This document shows positions 31,231-39,994 of a stretch of 64,000 bases of DNA, piece by piece. This stretch comes from Aquilonibacter sp963703325 (lineage in GTDB: Bacteria > Vulcanimicrobiota > Vulcanimicrobiia > Vulcanimicrobiales > Vulcanimicrobiaceae), in the NCBI GenBank assembly GCA_963703325.1, contig OY969805.1, positions 2,294,001-2,358,000 of the forward strand, read 5' to 3'. The notes beneath the pieces are model-generated. The model had not been told where the DNA came from, did not search any database, and saw only the letters and a list, made by a program, of their open reading frames with translations. The translations under genes and the position numbers were made by a program. How positions within the stretch are numbered: the first letter of the stretch is position 1; each line of letters begins with the position of its first letter.

Positions 31231-32499
31231 ATGCGAAAACCGGCGCTGCTCTTTATCTTCGTGACCGTGCTTTTGGATATGGTCGCGCTCGGGATCATCA
31301 TTCCGGTGTTCAATCCGCTGGTCCTGAGTTTTACGCACGGAAATTACGCGAGCGCAGCACTGCTCGCCGGGGCGATGTCGACGATCTTCGCGGCGATGCA
31401 ATTTTTCGTTTCGCCGATCCTGGGCACGCTCTCGGATCGGGTCGGCCGGCGCCCGGTGGTGCTGCTCTCGAACCTCGGCACGGCGTTCGACTATGCGATT
31501 CTCGCACTTGCGCCGACGCTAGGCTGGCTTTTTCTTGGCCGTATCCTTTCGGGTGCAACGACCGCAAGCATCAGCGCCGCAAGCGCCTACATCGCTGACG
31601 TCACGCCCGAGGACAAACGCGCGGGAGCCTACGGCATGATCAGCGCCGCATTCGGCGTCGGCTTCGTTGTCGGCCCGGTTATTGGTGGCATACTCGGCAG
31701 CTACGGCCTGCGCGTGCCGTTTTGGGTCGCCGGCGCGTTGAGTCTGCTTAATTTTCTCTACGGTTTCTTCGTGCTGCCCGAGTCGCTTGCGCCGGAGAAC
31801 CGCAATGCGTTTTCGTGGAAGCGCGCAAATCCGCTCGGCTCGCTCAAGATGCTGCGACGCCACGCCGAGCTCTCGGGTCTCGCGGTCTCGAACTTAATTG
31901 GCTACGTTGCGCACGACGCGCTCCCGCAGCTCTTTGTACTCTACACGATGCTCGTGTTTGCGTGGAAGTCGAGCACGATCGGGCTATCACTCGCGGTCGT
32001 CGGCGTCTTTACGGTTTTGATTTCAGCCTTCGTGATTCAGCCGGTCGTCAATCGCATCGGTGAGCGCCGCGCCGTGCTGCTGGGCCTGCTTTTTGGCGCC
32101 GCCGGCTTCTGCATGTATGGCGGGAGCGAACTGCTTTTTTGGATTGCCATTCCGATCAACATGCTCTGGATGATTGCCGGTTCGGCATCGCAGGCGTTAA
32201 TGACGCGGCGCGTGGGGAAAAACGAGCAGGGCGAACTGCAGGGGGCAATCAGTATGCTGCGCAGTTTGGGTACGCTGCTCGGTCCGACGATTTTCACCGC
32301 AACGTTCGCCTATTCAATCAGCTCGCTGCACGCGTGGCAGGCGCCGCAGGTGGCGTGGTACCTCGCCGGCGCGATGCTCGTGGTTGCTGCGGCCGTGGCG
32401 TGGAGAGCGACGAGTCCGAGCGACGACGTAAGGGAACCGATCGACCGCGCGGCGGCGCTGGAAGAGGGCCTGGTTGCCGAAATGCCGGTTGCGGAATAA
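31231..32499 (+). CDS. MFS efflux transporter, TetA-like
   Basis: A 422-residue, 12-helix drug:H+ antiporter-type carrier. Motif A (GTLSDRVGRRPVVLLSN) follows helix 2. A motif-C-like GVGFVVGPVIGGILGSYG lies in helix 5. The N-terminus, LLDMVALGIIIPVFNPL, resembles tetracycline-type pumps. With the adjacent TetR gene it forms a regulator-pump pair; the substrate is unknown. Confidence 0.85.
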   Translation: MRKPALLFIFVTVLLDMVALGIIIPVFNPLVLSFTHGNYASAALLAGAMSTIFAAMQFFVSPILGTLSDRVGRRPVVLLSNLGTAFDYAILALAPTLGWLFLGRILSGATTASISAASAYIADVTPEDKRAGAYGMISAAFGVGFVVGPVIGGILGSYGLRVPFWVAGALSLLNFLYGFFVLPESLAPENRNAFSWKRANPLGSLKMLRRHAELSGLAVSNLIGYVAHDALPQLFVLYTMLVFAWKSSTIGLSLAVVGVFTVLISAFVIQPVVNRIGERRAVLLGLLFGAAGFCMYGGSELLFWIAIPINMLWMIAGSASQALMTRRVGKNEQGELQGAISMLRSLGTLLGPTIFTATFAYSISSLHAWQAPQVAWYLAGAMLVVAAAVAWRATSPSDDVREPIDRAAALEEGLVAEMPVAE

Positions 32500-32508
32500 G
32501 GTGAGAAG

Positions 32509-32697
32509 ATGAAGCTCCTATTCGAAATTCTACTCTCGATCATTCTGCACCCGATCGCGATGATCTTGATGTGGATCAATCTGGCCGGGCGCAGCGACAT
32601 GTCGGGCGGCAAGAAAGTCATCTGGTTCATTGTCAGCATCGTCTGGGGTCTTGGCCCGATTCTATATATCTTGGTCGCCGACGGCAGCTTGTGGTAA
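32509..32697 (+). CDS. small two-helix membrane protein
   Basis: A 62-residue protein with two hydrophobic helices (about 3-24 and 38-57) separated by a short polar loop, AGRSDMSGGKK. AAGGTGAG lies just before ATG 32509, and it starts 9 bases after the transporter gene, so it is probably translated with it. The pattern recalls the short phospholipase-D-N-terminal-like membrane peptides, but I do not recognise a specific family. Confidence 0.6.
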   Translation: MKLLFEILLSIILHPIAMILMWINLAGRSDMSGGKKVIWFIVSIVWGLGPILYILVADGSLW

Positions 32698-32727
32698 AAA
32701 AATCGAGGGACAGATTCTGTCCCTCGA
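32696..32727 (-). terminator. terminator of hppA
   Basis: A perfect 11-base stem (TCGAGGGACAG with its complement) and 3-base loop. On the minus strand it is followed by seven T residues. It also overlaps the end of the small membrane protein gene. Confidence 0.85.
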
Positions 32728-32770
32728 CTACGCTCACTGCGTTCGCTGCGCTCGGGATGACAAGTGCCGT

Positions 32771-34879
32771 TTAATGCACGAGGAAACCGACGAGCAAGAG
32801 CGCGACGATGTTGAGCACCTTGATCATCGGATTAATCGCCGGGCCGGCGGTGTCTTTGTACGGATCGCCGACCGTGTCACCGGTGACGGCAGCCTGATGC
32901 GCGATCGAGCCTTTGCCGCCGAGATGTCCGTCTTCGATGTACTTCTTGGCGTTGTCCCACGCGCCGCCGCCGGTGGTCATCGAGATCGCGAGGAAGAGCC
33001 CGGTGACGATCGAGCCGACGAGAATGCCGCCCATCAACTGCGCTGCCGTGTCGCCTTTGAGGATGTTGAACACGGCGAGCAACACGACGATGATCGGCAC
33101 GCCGACCGGTATGAGCGCCGGAACGATCATCTCTTTGAGCGCTGCCGCGGTTACGATGCTCACCGTCGTCGCGTAGTTGGGTTTCGCCGTGCCGTCCATG
33201 ATGCCGGGGATCTCGCGGAACTGACGGCGGACTTCTTCGACCACGGCTCCGGCGGCGCGCCCGACCGCTTGCATTGAAAGCGATCCGAACAGATACGGCA
33301 GCAACCCGCCGAGGAAGAGTCCCGAGAGTACGTAGGGATTGCCGATGGCGAAGAGATTCGTCACCATCGACGCACAATCGGCGCCGCCGCCGTTTGCACC
33401 GCACTTGGCTTTGATCAGCTCTTGCAAGAACGACGCGAAGAGCACGACGGCCGCTAATGCAGCCGAACCGATCGCATAGCCCTTGGTCACGGCTTTGGTG
33501 GTGTTACCGACGGCATCGAGCGGATCGGTGACATTGCGCACGTCCTCGGGCATTTCGGCCATCTCGGCGATGCCGCCGGCGTTATCGGTGATCGGACCGA
33601 ACGAGTCGATTGCGACCACGATGCCGGCGAGCGATAGCATTGCCATTACCGCAATACCGACGCCGTAGATGCCGGCCAGGCCGTAGCTCACCAAGATGCC
33701 GAGCACGATCACGATCGCGGGCAGCGCGGTGCCTTGCATCGAGACGGCGAGACCGGCAATGATGTTGGTTGCGTGGCCCGTCACCGACGCTTGCGCGATG
33801 CTACGCACCGGCGCAAACTGCGTGCCGGTGTAGTACTCGGTGATGACGGTGATGAGGCCGGTGATTACCACGCCCACCACTTCGCACCAGAAGATGTTGA
33901 GCGGATTGAGGTCCGAACCGGCAAACTCCCGTTGCGTCACGAACCAGAAGCCGATGAGCGCGAGGACGCCGGCAACGATCATGCCGTTGTAGAGTGAGCC
34001 CATGATGCGCGTTTTCGAGACTTTTCCAAGACCAACGACCCACGAGCCGATGATCGACGCGAGAATCGAGACCGCACCGAGCACGAGCGGAAACGTCGTG
34101 GCGCCGGGCAGTTTGTCGCCGAAGAGCAGATTGCCGAGCAGCATCGCCGCGACCGTCGTCACGCAGTATGTTTCGAAGAGGTCGGCAGCCATGCCGGCGC
34201 AGTCGCCGACGTTGTCGCCGACGTTGTCGGCGATCACCGCGGGATTGCGCGGATCGTCTTCGGGAATCCCAGCTTCCACCTTGCCGACGAGGTCGGCGCC
34301 GACGTCGGCGGCTTTGGTGTAAATGCCGCCGCCCAAACGCGCGAAGACCGAGATCAGCGAACACCCAAACGCCAGACCGACCATCGCGCCGAGCGTTTTG
34401 GTAGTGTCACCCGCGTTGATGTTTTGCAGGAACGAAAAGTAGCCGGATACGGCGAGCAACCCGAGCCCGACGACGAGCATGCCCGTCACCGTACCGCCGC
34501 GGAACGCGACGTTGAGCGCGGGACCAAGGCCGTGTCGAGCTGCTTCGGCGGTGCGCACGTTCGCGCGAACCGAGACGATCATGCCGATGAAGCCGGCCGC
34601 GCCCGAGAGAACGGCGCCGATCAAGAAGCCGAGGGCGGCTTCCCATCCCAGCGGTGGAGCGAGGAAGATGAGGATCGCCAGGATGACCGCGACGATGGCG
34701 ATCGTTCCGTACTGGCGTTTGAGGAAGGCCATGGCGCCCTCTTGGATCGCCGCAGCGATCTCTTTCATACGGGCGTTGCCGTCCGGTTGACCGAGCACCC
34801 AGAAAGTGAGCACGATGCCATACAGCACCGCCAGCGCACCACCGATTAGCCCGGCCCAAATTGCATATTGTGCCGTCAT
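32771..34879 (-). CDS. hppA: K+-independent membrane H+-translocating pyrophosphatase
   Basis: Couples pyrophosphate hydrolysis to proton export across the membrane. A 702-residue, about 16-helix protein. Substrate and Mg sites are visible in GGGIYTKAADVGADLVGKVE and DNVGDNVGDCAGMAADLFE. The key residue after GNTT is lysine (GNTTKA), which marks the potassium-independent subclass; potassium-dependent enzymes have alanine there. ATG 34879 has AAGGAA upstream. It lies downstream of the soluble pyrophosphatase gene on the same strand, with a strong hairpin (34906-34926) between them. Confidence 0.96.
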   Translation of the reverse strand: MTAQYAIWAGLIGGALAVLYGIVLTFWVLGQPDGNARMKEIAAAIQEGAMAFLKRQYGTIAIVAVILAILIFLAPPLGWEAALGFLIGAVLSGAAGFIGMIVSVRANVRTAEAARHGLGPALNVAFRGGTVTGMLVVGLGLLAVSGYFSFLQNINAGDTTKTLGAMVGLAFGCSLISVFARLGGGIYTKAADVGADLVGKVEAGIPEDDPRNPAVIADNVGDNVGDCAGMAADLFETYCVTTVAAMLLGNLLFGDKLPGATTFPLVLGAVSILASIIGSWVVGLGKVSKTRIMGSLYNGMIVAGVLALIGFWFVTQREFAGSDLNPLNIFWCEVVGVVITGLITVITEYYTGTQFAPVRSIAQASVTGHATNIIAGLAVSMQGTALPAIVIVLGILVSYGLAGIYGVGIAVMAMLSLAGIVVAIDSFGPITDNAGGIAEMAEMPEDVRNVTDPLDAVGNTTKAVTKGYAIGSAALAAVVLFASFLQELIKAKCGANGGGADCASMVTNLFAIGNPYVLSGLFLGGLLPYLFGSLSMQAVGRAAGAVVEEVRRQFREIPGIMDGTAKPNYATTVSIVTAAALKEMIVPALIPVGVPIIVVLLAVFNILKGDTAAQLMGGILVGSIVTGLFLAISMTTGGGAWDNAKKYIEDGHLGGKGSIAHQAAVTGDTVGDPYKDTAGPAINPMIKVLNIVALLLVGFLVH

Positions 34880-34968
34880 GTAGGTTCCTTGAGGAAGCAG
34901 CAGTGCGGCGCCCCAGGGGCGCCGCTTAACCTAGGGGCGGTACTGCGGTGACCCGCCTAGTCCTTCTC

Positions 34969-35508
34969 CTAGTCTTTCGCGGCGAAGCGCTGGTAGGAGT
35001 CCGTGATCTCGCGGCGCGCCGACGCCGCATCGCGCCATGAGCCGACGCGCGTCTGTTTCCCTTCGAGCGCTTTGTAGGTTTCGAAGAAGTGCGAAATCTT
35101 GCGCAGCTGGTGCGGAAAGATCTGCGTGTAGTTGTGGACTTCGTCGAACAATGGCTCGCCGACCGGCACGGCCAGAATCTTGTCGTCCTGTTTATCGCCG
35201 TCGACCATCTCGAGCAGACCAATGGGACGCGCCGCCACGAGGCAGCCCGGAAACGTCGGTTCGATCGCAAGCACGAGCACGTCGAGCGGATCGCCGTCGA
35301 GCGCAAGCGTCTGCGGCGCAAAGCCATAGTCGCCGGGATAATACACCGCCGAATGCAACGCGCGATCCAGGCGAAAGATGTCGAGCGCTTTGTCGTACTC
35401 GTACTTATTTCGCGATCCTTCCGGAATCTCGACCACGACGTTGATTTCGTCGGGCTGGCGCGCCCCGAGCGGCAATAGTAAATAATTACGGGGATCCGGA
35501 AGGCTCAT
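34969..35508 (-). CDS. ppa: family I inorganic pyrophosphatase
   Basis: Soluble enzyme hydrolysing pyrophosphate to phosphate, 179 residues. The signature DGDPLDVLVL near residue 63 supplies the three metal-binding aspartates. YPGDYGFAPQTL and the late HFFETYKALEGK segment are also conserved. ATG 35508 gives the normal N-terminus (SLPDPRNYLLLPLG). The ribosome-binding site is unclear. The start almost abuts the divergent flavoprotein gene. Confidence 0.93.
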   Translation of the reverse strand: MSLPDPRNYLLLPLGARQPDEINVVVEIPEGSRNKYEYDKALDIFRLDRALHSAVYYPGDYGFAPQTLALDGDPLDVLVLAIEPTFPGCLVAARPIGLLEMVDGDKQDDKILAVPVGEPLFDEVHNYTQIFPHQLRKISHFFETYKALEGKQTRVGSWRDAASARREITDSYQRFAAKD

Positions 35509-35551
35509 GACGGCGCAGGGTGTTCTCTCCGCCTCCACCAAGGACCTCGAC

Positions 35552-36745
35552 ATGGTGGAGGAGACCGAGTTTCTCGTGATCGGAGCCGGGCCGGCTGGTG
35601 CAACAGCGGCTCGCGAAGCCGCGCGCGCGGGCATCGAATCGATCGTGCTCGAGAAGGATGCGGTCGTCGGCGCAAAGCGCGTCTGCGCGGCAGGTTTGCG
35701 TCCGGGCTTCTGTACGACGTTCGATCTTCCGCGCGAGCTCATTCACTGCGACACGCCGCGCCTTGCCCTCTTTGACGGCAACGGGCGCGAATACGAAATC
35801 TTCTTTGGCCCCGGCCACACGACGACGCGCGAAGAGCTCGACGGCGAGATCGCGCGCCGCGCGCAGCGCGAGGGCGCGACGATACGCACGCAGTCCCTGT
35901 GGCGCTCCTGCGAACATAACGGGAATCGGACGACCATCGAGTATGCCGATGTGCGCTCAGGCCAACGGCGGCGCATTCGTGCCCGCAGTGTGTTTTTCGC
36001 GCAGGGTGCGACGGCGCGGTTCGACGATACCTTTGCCGATCCGCGCTGGAACGACGGGCTGATGACCACGCTCCAATATCGTGTCTACCTCGACCGCCCA
36101 GCGCTCGCGCAGGCATACTGCACGCTCGAGCTTCATTACTATGCGGCGCACGACGGGCGCCAGATCGTGGCCTGGATGTTCCCCAAGCGCGATCACTTGG
36201 CGATCGGGCTCGGCTTGGTGGGGAAGCTCGACGGCAAGCGCCTGCGCGAAGAGCTCGATGCGTTCACTGTGCGCACGCGCGCCCGTCTATATCCCGCGGC
36301 CAACGTGACGCATGTAAAGGAAGAGGGCCATTTGCTCTACGGTGGCTGGCCGCGTACGTCGCTCGCCGCGTCGGGCGCCATGCTGGGTGGAACGGCCGCG
36401 GGGCTGGTCGACGCCACCAACGGCGAGGGCATCTTCGAGGCGGCCATGAGCGGCCGGCTTGCGGCGGCGGCGGTGCGAGAGCATCGCAACGCGCCGCACC
36501 GCGCGGCGCAGCAGTACGCGCAGCAACTTCGTGCGCGATTCCAGCGGCGTCTGGAACATCGGGTCCGCCTTATGCGCTATCTCGAGGCCCGTCCCGCGCG
36601 CTACGGGCTCCTCTTCGATCAGCTTGCGTCGAGTGTACGATTTGCCGATGCGCTGCAAAAAGAGGATCACGAGCGCTCGCGGCTCGACCGGATCGTCCTC
36701 TTACTGCACGCGTTGCGCTTCGCGACGCGGGCATCGTTCGCGTAG
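35552..36745 (+). CDS. geranylgeranyl-reductase-family flavoprotein
   Basis: A 397-residue FAD-dependent oxidoreductase. The dinucleotide motif FLVIGAGPAGATAAREAARAG starts near residue 7. CAAGLRPG near residue 47 and LVDATNGEGIFEAAMSG near residue 290 are typical of the family that saturates isoprenoid chains of lipids or quinones. ATG 35552 has AAGGA 7 bases upstream; an earlier ATG at 35507 would overlap the start codon of the divergent ppa gene. No isoprenoid gene adjoins it, so the substrate is unknown. Confidence 0.8.
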   Translation: MVEETEFLVIGAGPAGATAAREAARAGIESIVLEKDAVVGAKRVCAAGLRPGFCTTFDLPRELIHCDTPRLALFDGNGREYEIFFGPGHTTTREELDGEIARRAQREGATIRTQSLWRSCEHNGNRTTIEYADVRSGQRRRIRARSVFFAQGATARFDDTFADPRWNDGLMTTLQYRVYLDRPALAQAYCTLELHYYAAHDGRQIVAWMFPKRDHLAIGLGLVGKLDGKRLREELDAFTVRTRARLYPAANVTHVKEEGHLLYGGWPRTSLAASGAMLGGTAAGLVDATNGEGIFEAAMSGRLAAAAVREHRNAPHRAAQQYAQQLRARFQRRLEHRVRLMRYLEARPARYGLLFDQLASSVRFADALQKEDHERSRLDRIVLLLHALRFATRASFA

Positions 36746-36779
36746 ACGGCGAACGAAGGATTCGTACGGATACGATTGC

Positions 36780-37601
36780 GTGTCGACTATTGTAATATCG
36801 GAACACGAATTTACGGCGCTGCGCGATCTGATTCGCGAGCGTTTTGGTATTTATTACGACGACACGAAGCAATTCTTGTTGCAGAGCCGCTTGCAGACGC
36901 GGTTGCTCAAATGCCGCGTCGCCGATTTTGCCGGGTACCATCGCTTTCTTACGGCGTCACCGGACCGTGAGGCCGAGTGGAGCGAGCTGGCTTCGGTACT
37001 CTCGAACAACGAAACATATTTCTTTCGCGAGCGCGCGCAGCTCGAGGTGCTGGTGACCGACGTCCTCGAGGAGTCACAACGAGCCGGCACGCCGCTGCGG
37101 GTGTGGTCGTCGGCATCGTCGACCGGCGAGGAACCGTACACGATTGCAATGATGCTGCTGCAGACGCACCGGATCACCGCGTCGAGCGTGCACTTGCGAG
37201 CTACCGACCTTTCTCCACGAGCACTCGAACGCGCCGCCACCGGCTTCTATCGAGAACTGTCGTTTCGGGCGACGCCTCCCGAAATGGTCCAGAAGTACTT
37301 CCGCCCCTTTGAAGGCGGTTTTTTCGTCAACGACGAGATCAAGCACATGGTGGAATTCTCTCGCCTCAACCTCATGGACGAGCATGCCGTCGCTACAATG
37401 GGCACGTTTGATGCGATCCTCTGCCGTAACGTCTTGATCTACTTCGAAAAACCCACGCAGAAGCGCGTGGTGGAGGCATTTGCGAAAGCGTTGCGTCCGG
37501 GAGGATTTCTCTTCCTCGGACATGCCGAATCGATCATGCGGGTGACCGACTGTTACGAGCCCGTCGTGACACCGAAAGCGATTTACTACCGACGGAAGTG
37601 A
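36780..37601 (+). CDS. cheR: chemotaxis protein methyltransferase CheR
   Basis: Methylates glutamates of chemoreceptors, using S-adenosylmethionine. A 273-residue protein with the N-terminal CheR helical domain (LRDLIRERFGIYYDD) and the SAM-binding motif RVWSSASSTGEEPYTIAM near residue 101. FDAILCRNVLIYF and PGGFLFLGHAES follow. GTG 36780 is the start, without a strong ribosome-binding site. It is followed by cheB. Confidence 0.94.
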   Translation: MSTIVISEHEFTALRDLIRERFGIYYDDTKQFLLQSRLQTRLLKCRVADFAGYHRFLTASPDREAEWSELASVLSNNETYFFRERAQLEVLVTDVLEESQRAGTPLRVWSSASSTGEEPYTIAMMLLQTHRITASSVHLRATDLSPRALERAATGFYRELSFRATPPEMVQKYFRPFEGGFFVNDEIKHMVEFSRLNLMDEHAVATMGTFDAILCRNVLIYFEKPTQKRVVEAFAKALRPGGFLFLGHAESIMRVTDCYEPVVTPKAIYYRRK

Positions 37602-37610
37602 TGGGACCCT

Positions 37611-38705
37611 GTGGGACAGATTAACGTATTGGTTGTCGACGACTCGGCGTTCATGCGCCGGGCGATCACGACCATGCTCGAACACGAGCCGGATATGAAT
37701 GTGATCGCGACCGCGCGCAGCGGCGAGGAAGCGATCTCCAAGGCGCTGCAGATGAATCCTGATGTGATCACGATGGACGTCGAGATGCCCGGCATGGGCG
37801 GTCTCGAGGCGGTCCGTCAGATCGTTGCGGACCATCGGATTCCGATCATCATGTGCAGTTCGCTCACCCGGGACGGTGCGGAGACGACCTTCCGCGCGCT
37901 CGAACTCGGCGCGGTCGATTTCATCGCCAAGCCCGATGCCGCATATGTCAATATCACCGACGTCGCGCGCGACCTGGTTGCAAAGATTCGCGCCGTTTCG
38001 CGCCGCGGGGCCCAGCCCGCCCAGCCGATCGTGCATGCTCCGCCGCCGATCGAGCAAGCGGCGCGGATTCTCGCGCCCCCGCCGCCGCAGCCGGCGGTCT
38101 TCCGCTCGCGCCTGACGTCGCAATATGAAGTGGTGGCGATCGGCACGTCCACCGGCGGTCCGGTCGCGTTGTCGCATGTCATCCCGATGCTTCCTGGGAA
38201 TTTTCCGCTACCGATCTTGATCGTGCAGCACATGCCGATGGGCTTCACCCGCCCGCTTGCGGATCGCTTGAACGCATCGAGCAAGCTCGCCGTGCACGAG
38301 GCACTCAACGGCATGATCCTGGAAGCCGGCACCGCGTTGGTCGTGCCGAGCGGAAAGCAGGCAGAATTACGGCGCCGCAGTGGGGGCGAAACCGAAGTGC
38401 GCCTGGTGGACGACGACGGGACCTCCGTACACGTGCCGAGTGTCGATCACATGACGGCGCAAGTTGCCGACGCCTATGGCCGCACCGCCATCGGGGTCAT
38501 TCTCACCGGAATGGGCCAAGACGGCGTGCGAGGTTTACGTAAGCTTAAAGAACGCGGCGGTTACGTTGTCGGGCAGGACGAAGCCACGTGCGTCGTCTAC
38601 GGGATGCCGCGCGCCGCTGCCAAAGAGGGCCTTGTGGACAAGGAAGCTCCGCTCGACGAGATTTCGCCGATCCTGGTAGGACTTGCGGGCGTGGCAAAGT
38701 CTTAA
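37611..38705 (+). CDS. cheB: chemotaxis response regulator protein-glutamate methylesterase CheB
   Basis: Removes receptor methyl groups when phosphorylated by CheA. A 364-residue protein. The receiver domain has the phospho-acceptor D56 in TMDVEMPGMGG. A proline-rich linker (about 140-162) leads to the methylesterase domain, with the triad S180 (GTSTGG), H207 (VQHMP) and D304 (GMGQDG). GTG 37611 lies 9 bases after cheR. No cheA, cheW or cheY is in the window. Confidence 0.96.
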   Translation: MGQINVLVVDDSAFMRRAITTMLEHEPDMNVIATARSGEEAISKALQMNPDVITMDVEMPGMGGLEAVRQIVADHRIPIIMCSSLTRDGAETTFRALELGAVDFIAKPDAAYVNITDVARDLVAKIRAVSRRGAQPAQPIVHAPPPIEQAARILAPPPPQPAVFRSRLTSQYEVVAIGTSTGGPVALSHVIPMLPGNFPLPILIVQHMPMGFTRPLADRLNASSKLAVHEALNGMILEAGTALVVPSGKQAELRRRSGGETEVRLVDDDGTSVHVPSVDHMTAQVADAYGRTAIGVILTGMGQDGVRGLRKLKERGGYVVGQDEATCVVYGMPRAAAKEGLVDKEAPLDEISPILVGLAGVAKS

Positions 38706-38790
38706 CCGGTTACATGCAGAACGCAGTAGGAGGGCGGTTGAGGACTCTGAATACGAACGACCGGATGCGTGAGTGCATCCACGGGGTTGC

Positions 38791-39726
38791 ATGAAGCTGA
38801 ACCGTAGTCCACGCAGCTACGTTATCGGCGGCGTCGAACTCTCGCGAGAAGAGATCGTTCATAAGTATTTGCACTTAGTCAAATACGTGGCCGGTCGAAT
38901 TTCTGTCAATCTCCCGCCGAACGTTGAGATCAACGATCTTATCAACGACGGGATCTTGGGTTTGATCGATGCCATCGAAAAATACGACGATGGGCGTGGA
39001 GTGAAGTTCGAAACCTACGCAATCACCCGTATCAACGGGGCGATTCTTGATGCCCTGCGATCGCTCGATTGGGTCCCGCGCGCCGTTCGCCAGCGTGCTC
39101 GCGAACTCGAGCGCACCTACCAAGAACTCGAAGTCGAACTTGGCCGCGCCCCGAGCGAAGCCGAGGTTGGGCAGCGCCTCGGCCTCTCCAAGAAAGAACT
39201 CGATCAGCTGATCCAGCGCGTGCGCGGCACGGCGGTCCTGTCGCTCGAGGAGTTCCTCCCCAATGAAAAGGGGTACGAGATTCCGCTGGTCGACACGCTG
39301 CGCGACGACGACAACGACGTGATGAGCGAAGTCGAATCGCGCGAAGTGCATGCCGAGCTGGTTCGCGCGGTCGAAAACCTGCCGCCCCAAGAGCGGACGG
39401 TCATCACGCTCTACTACTTCGAAGGCCAGACCCTCAAAGAGATCAAGGGCGCCCTAGGCGTGTCGGAATCGCGAGTCTCGCAGATCCACGCCCAAGCCGT
39501 CATCCATCTGCGCCAGCGCCTCCGCGAGCTGCGTGCGGATCTCGGGTACCGCGAAGACGATCCCACCATCAAGCAAAAATACTTGCGAAAGCCCGCGCCG
39601 AACCCCGAGGGCGTTGAAAATAAAGTAGAACGGACGCTGCGAGGGGAAATAACCGAGCATGGCGATCCGTCCCGCGGACCTGCAACTGGCATACCTGGCC
39701 GCCCCGCAAAACGCGGCCCAGGTTAG
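38791..39726 (+). CDS. fliA: RNA polymerase sigma factor for flagellar operons (FliA/WhiG, sigma-28)
   Basis: Directs transcription of late flagellar genes. Region 2 has LINDGILGLIDAIEKYDD and FETYAITRINGAILDALRS, then DWVPRAVRQRARELE. Region 4 has EGQTLKEIKGALGVSESRVSQIHAQAV. The product (311 residues) carries a C-terminal tail of about 55 residues beyond the usual end. The tail overlaps the next gene by 68 bases and is rich in Pro and Gly. ATG 38791 is preferred to GTG 38773. Two probable targets lie in the window (51688 and 59899). Confidence 0.95.
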   Translation: MKLNRSPRSYVIGGVELSREEIVHKYLHLVKYVAGRISVNLPPNVEINDLINDGILGLIDAIEKYDDGRGVKFETYAITRINGAILDALRSLDWVPRAVRQRARELERTYQELEVELGRAPSEAEVGQRLGLSKKELDQLIQRVRGTAVLSLEEFLPNEKGYEIPLVDTLRDDDNDVMSEVESREVHAELVRAVENLPPQERTVITLYYFEGQTLKEIKGALGVSESRVSQIHAQAVIHLRQRLRELRADLGYREDDPTIKQKYLRKPAPNPEGVENKVERTLRGEITEHGDPSRGPATGIPGRPAKRGPG

Positions 39727-39982
39727 CGCGGCCCAACAGGCCCCCCAAAACGCGCAGGCGGCGGCTCAGGCCACGTTTGCCGACCAAGTGCAGAAGCGCG
39801 AAGAAACGGTCAAGCAGGCCGAGCACGCCGAACGCACCTCGCTGCGCACCAATCCCGACGGCGGCGGCAACGGCGGTGGTTACACTCCGCACGAGCGCCG
39901 GCCGCACTCCGAGGACGAAGCGCCGGAGTCCCCGCTCGGACTTGCCGGCGAAGGCGAGCATTTCATCGACTTCACTGCGTAG
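39659..39982 (+). CDS. small protein of the fliA-distal flagellar type
   Basis: A 107-residue protein, Ala- and Gln-rich, starting IRPADLQLAYL and ending EGEHFIDFTA. Clostridial and related genomes often carry a small protein of this style (N-terminal Pro-x-Asp-x-Gln, a Gln-rich middle and a terminal H-I-D motif) right after the motility sigma factor. I compare it from memory and cannot name a family. It overlaps the fliA tail by 68 bases and precedes a FliK-like gene. Its role is unknown. Confidence 0.6.
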   Translation: MAIRPADLQLAYLAAPQNAAQVSAAQQAPQNAQAAAQATFADQVQKREETVKQAEHAERTSLRTNPDGGGNGGGYTPHERRPHSEDEAPESPLGLAGEGEHFIDFTA

Positions 39983-39994
39983 AGGCGCACGACG

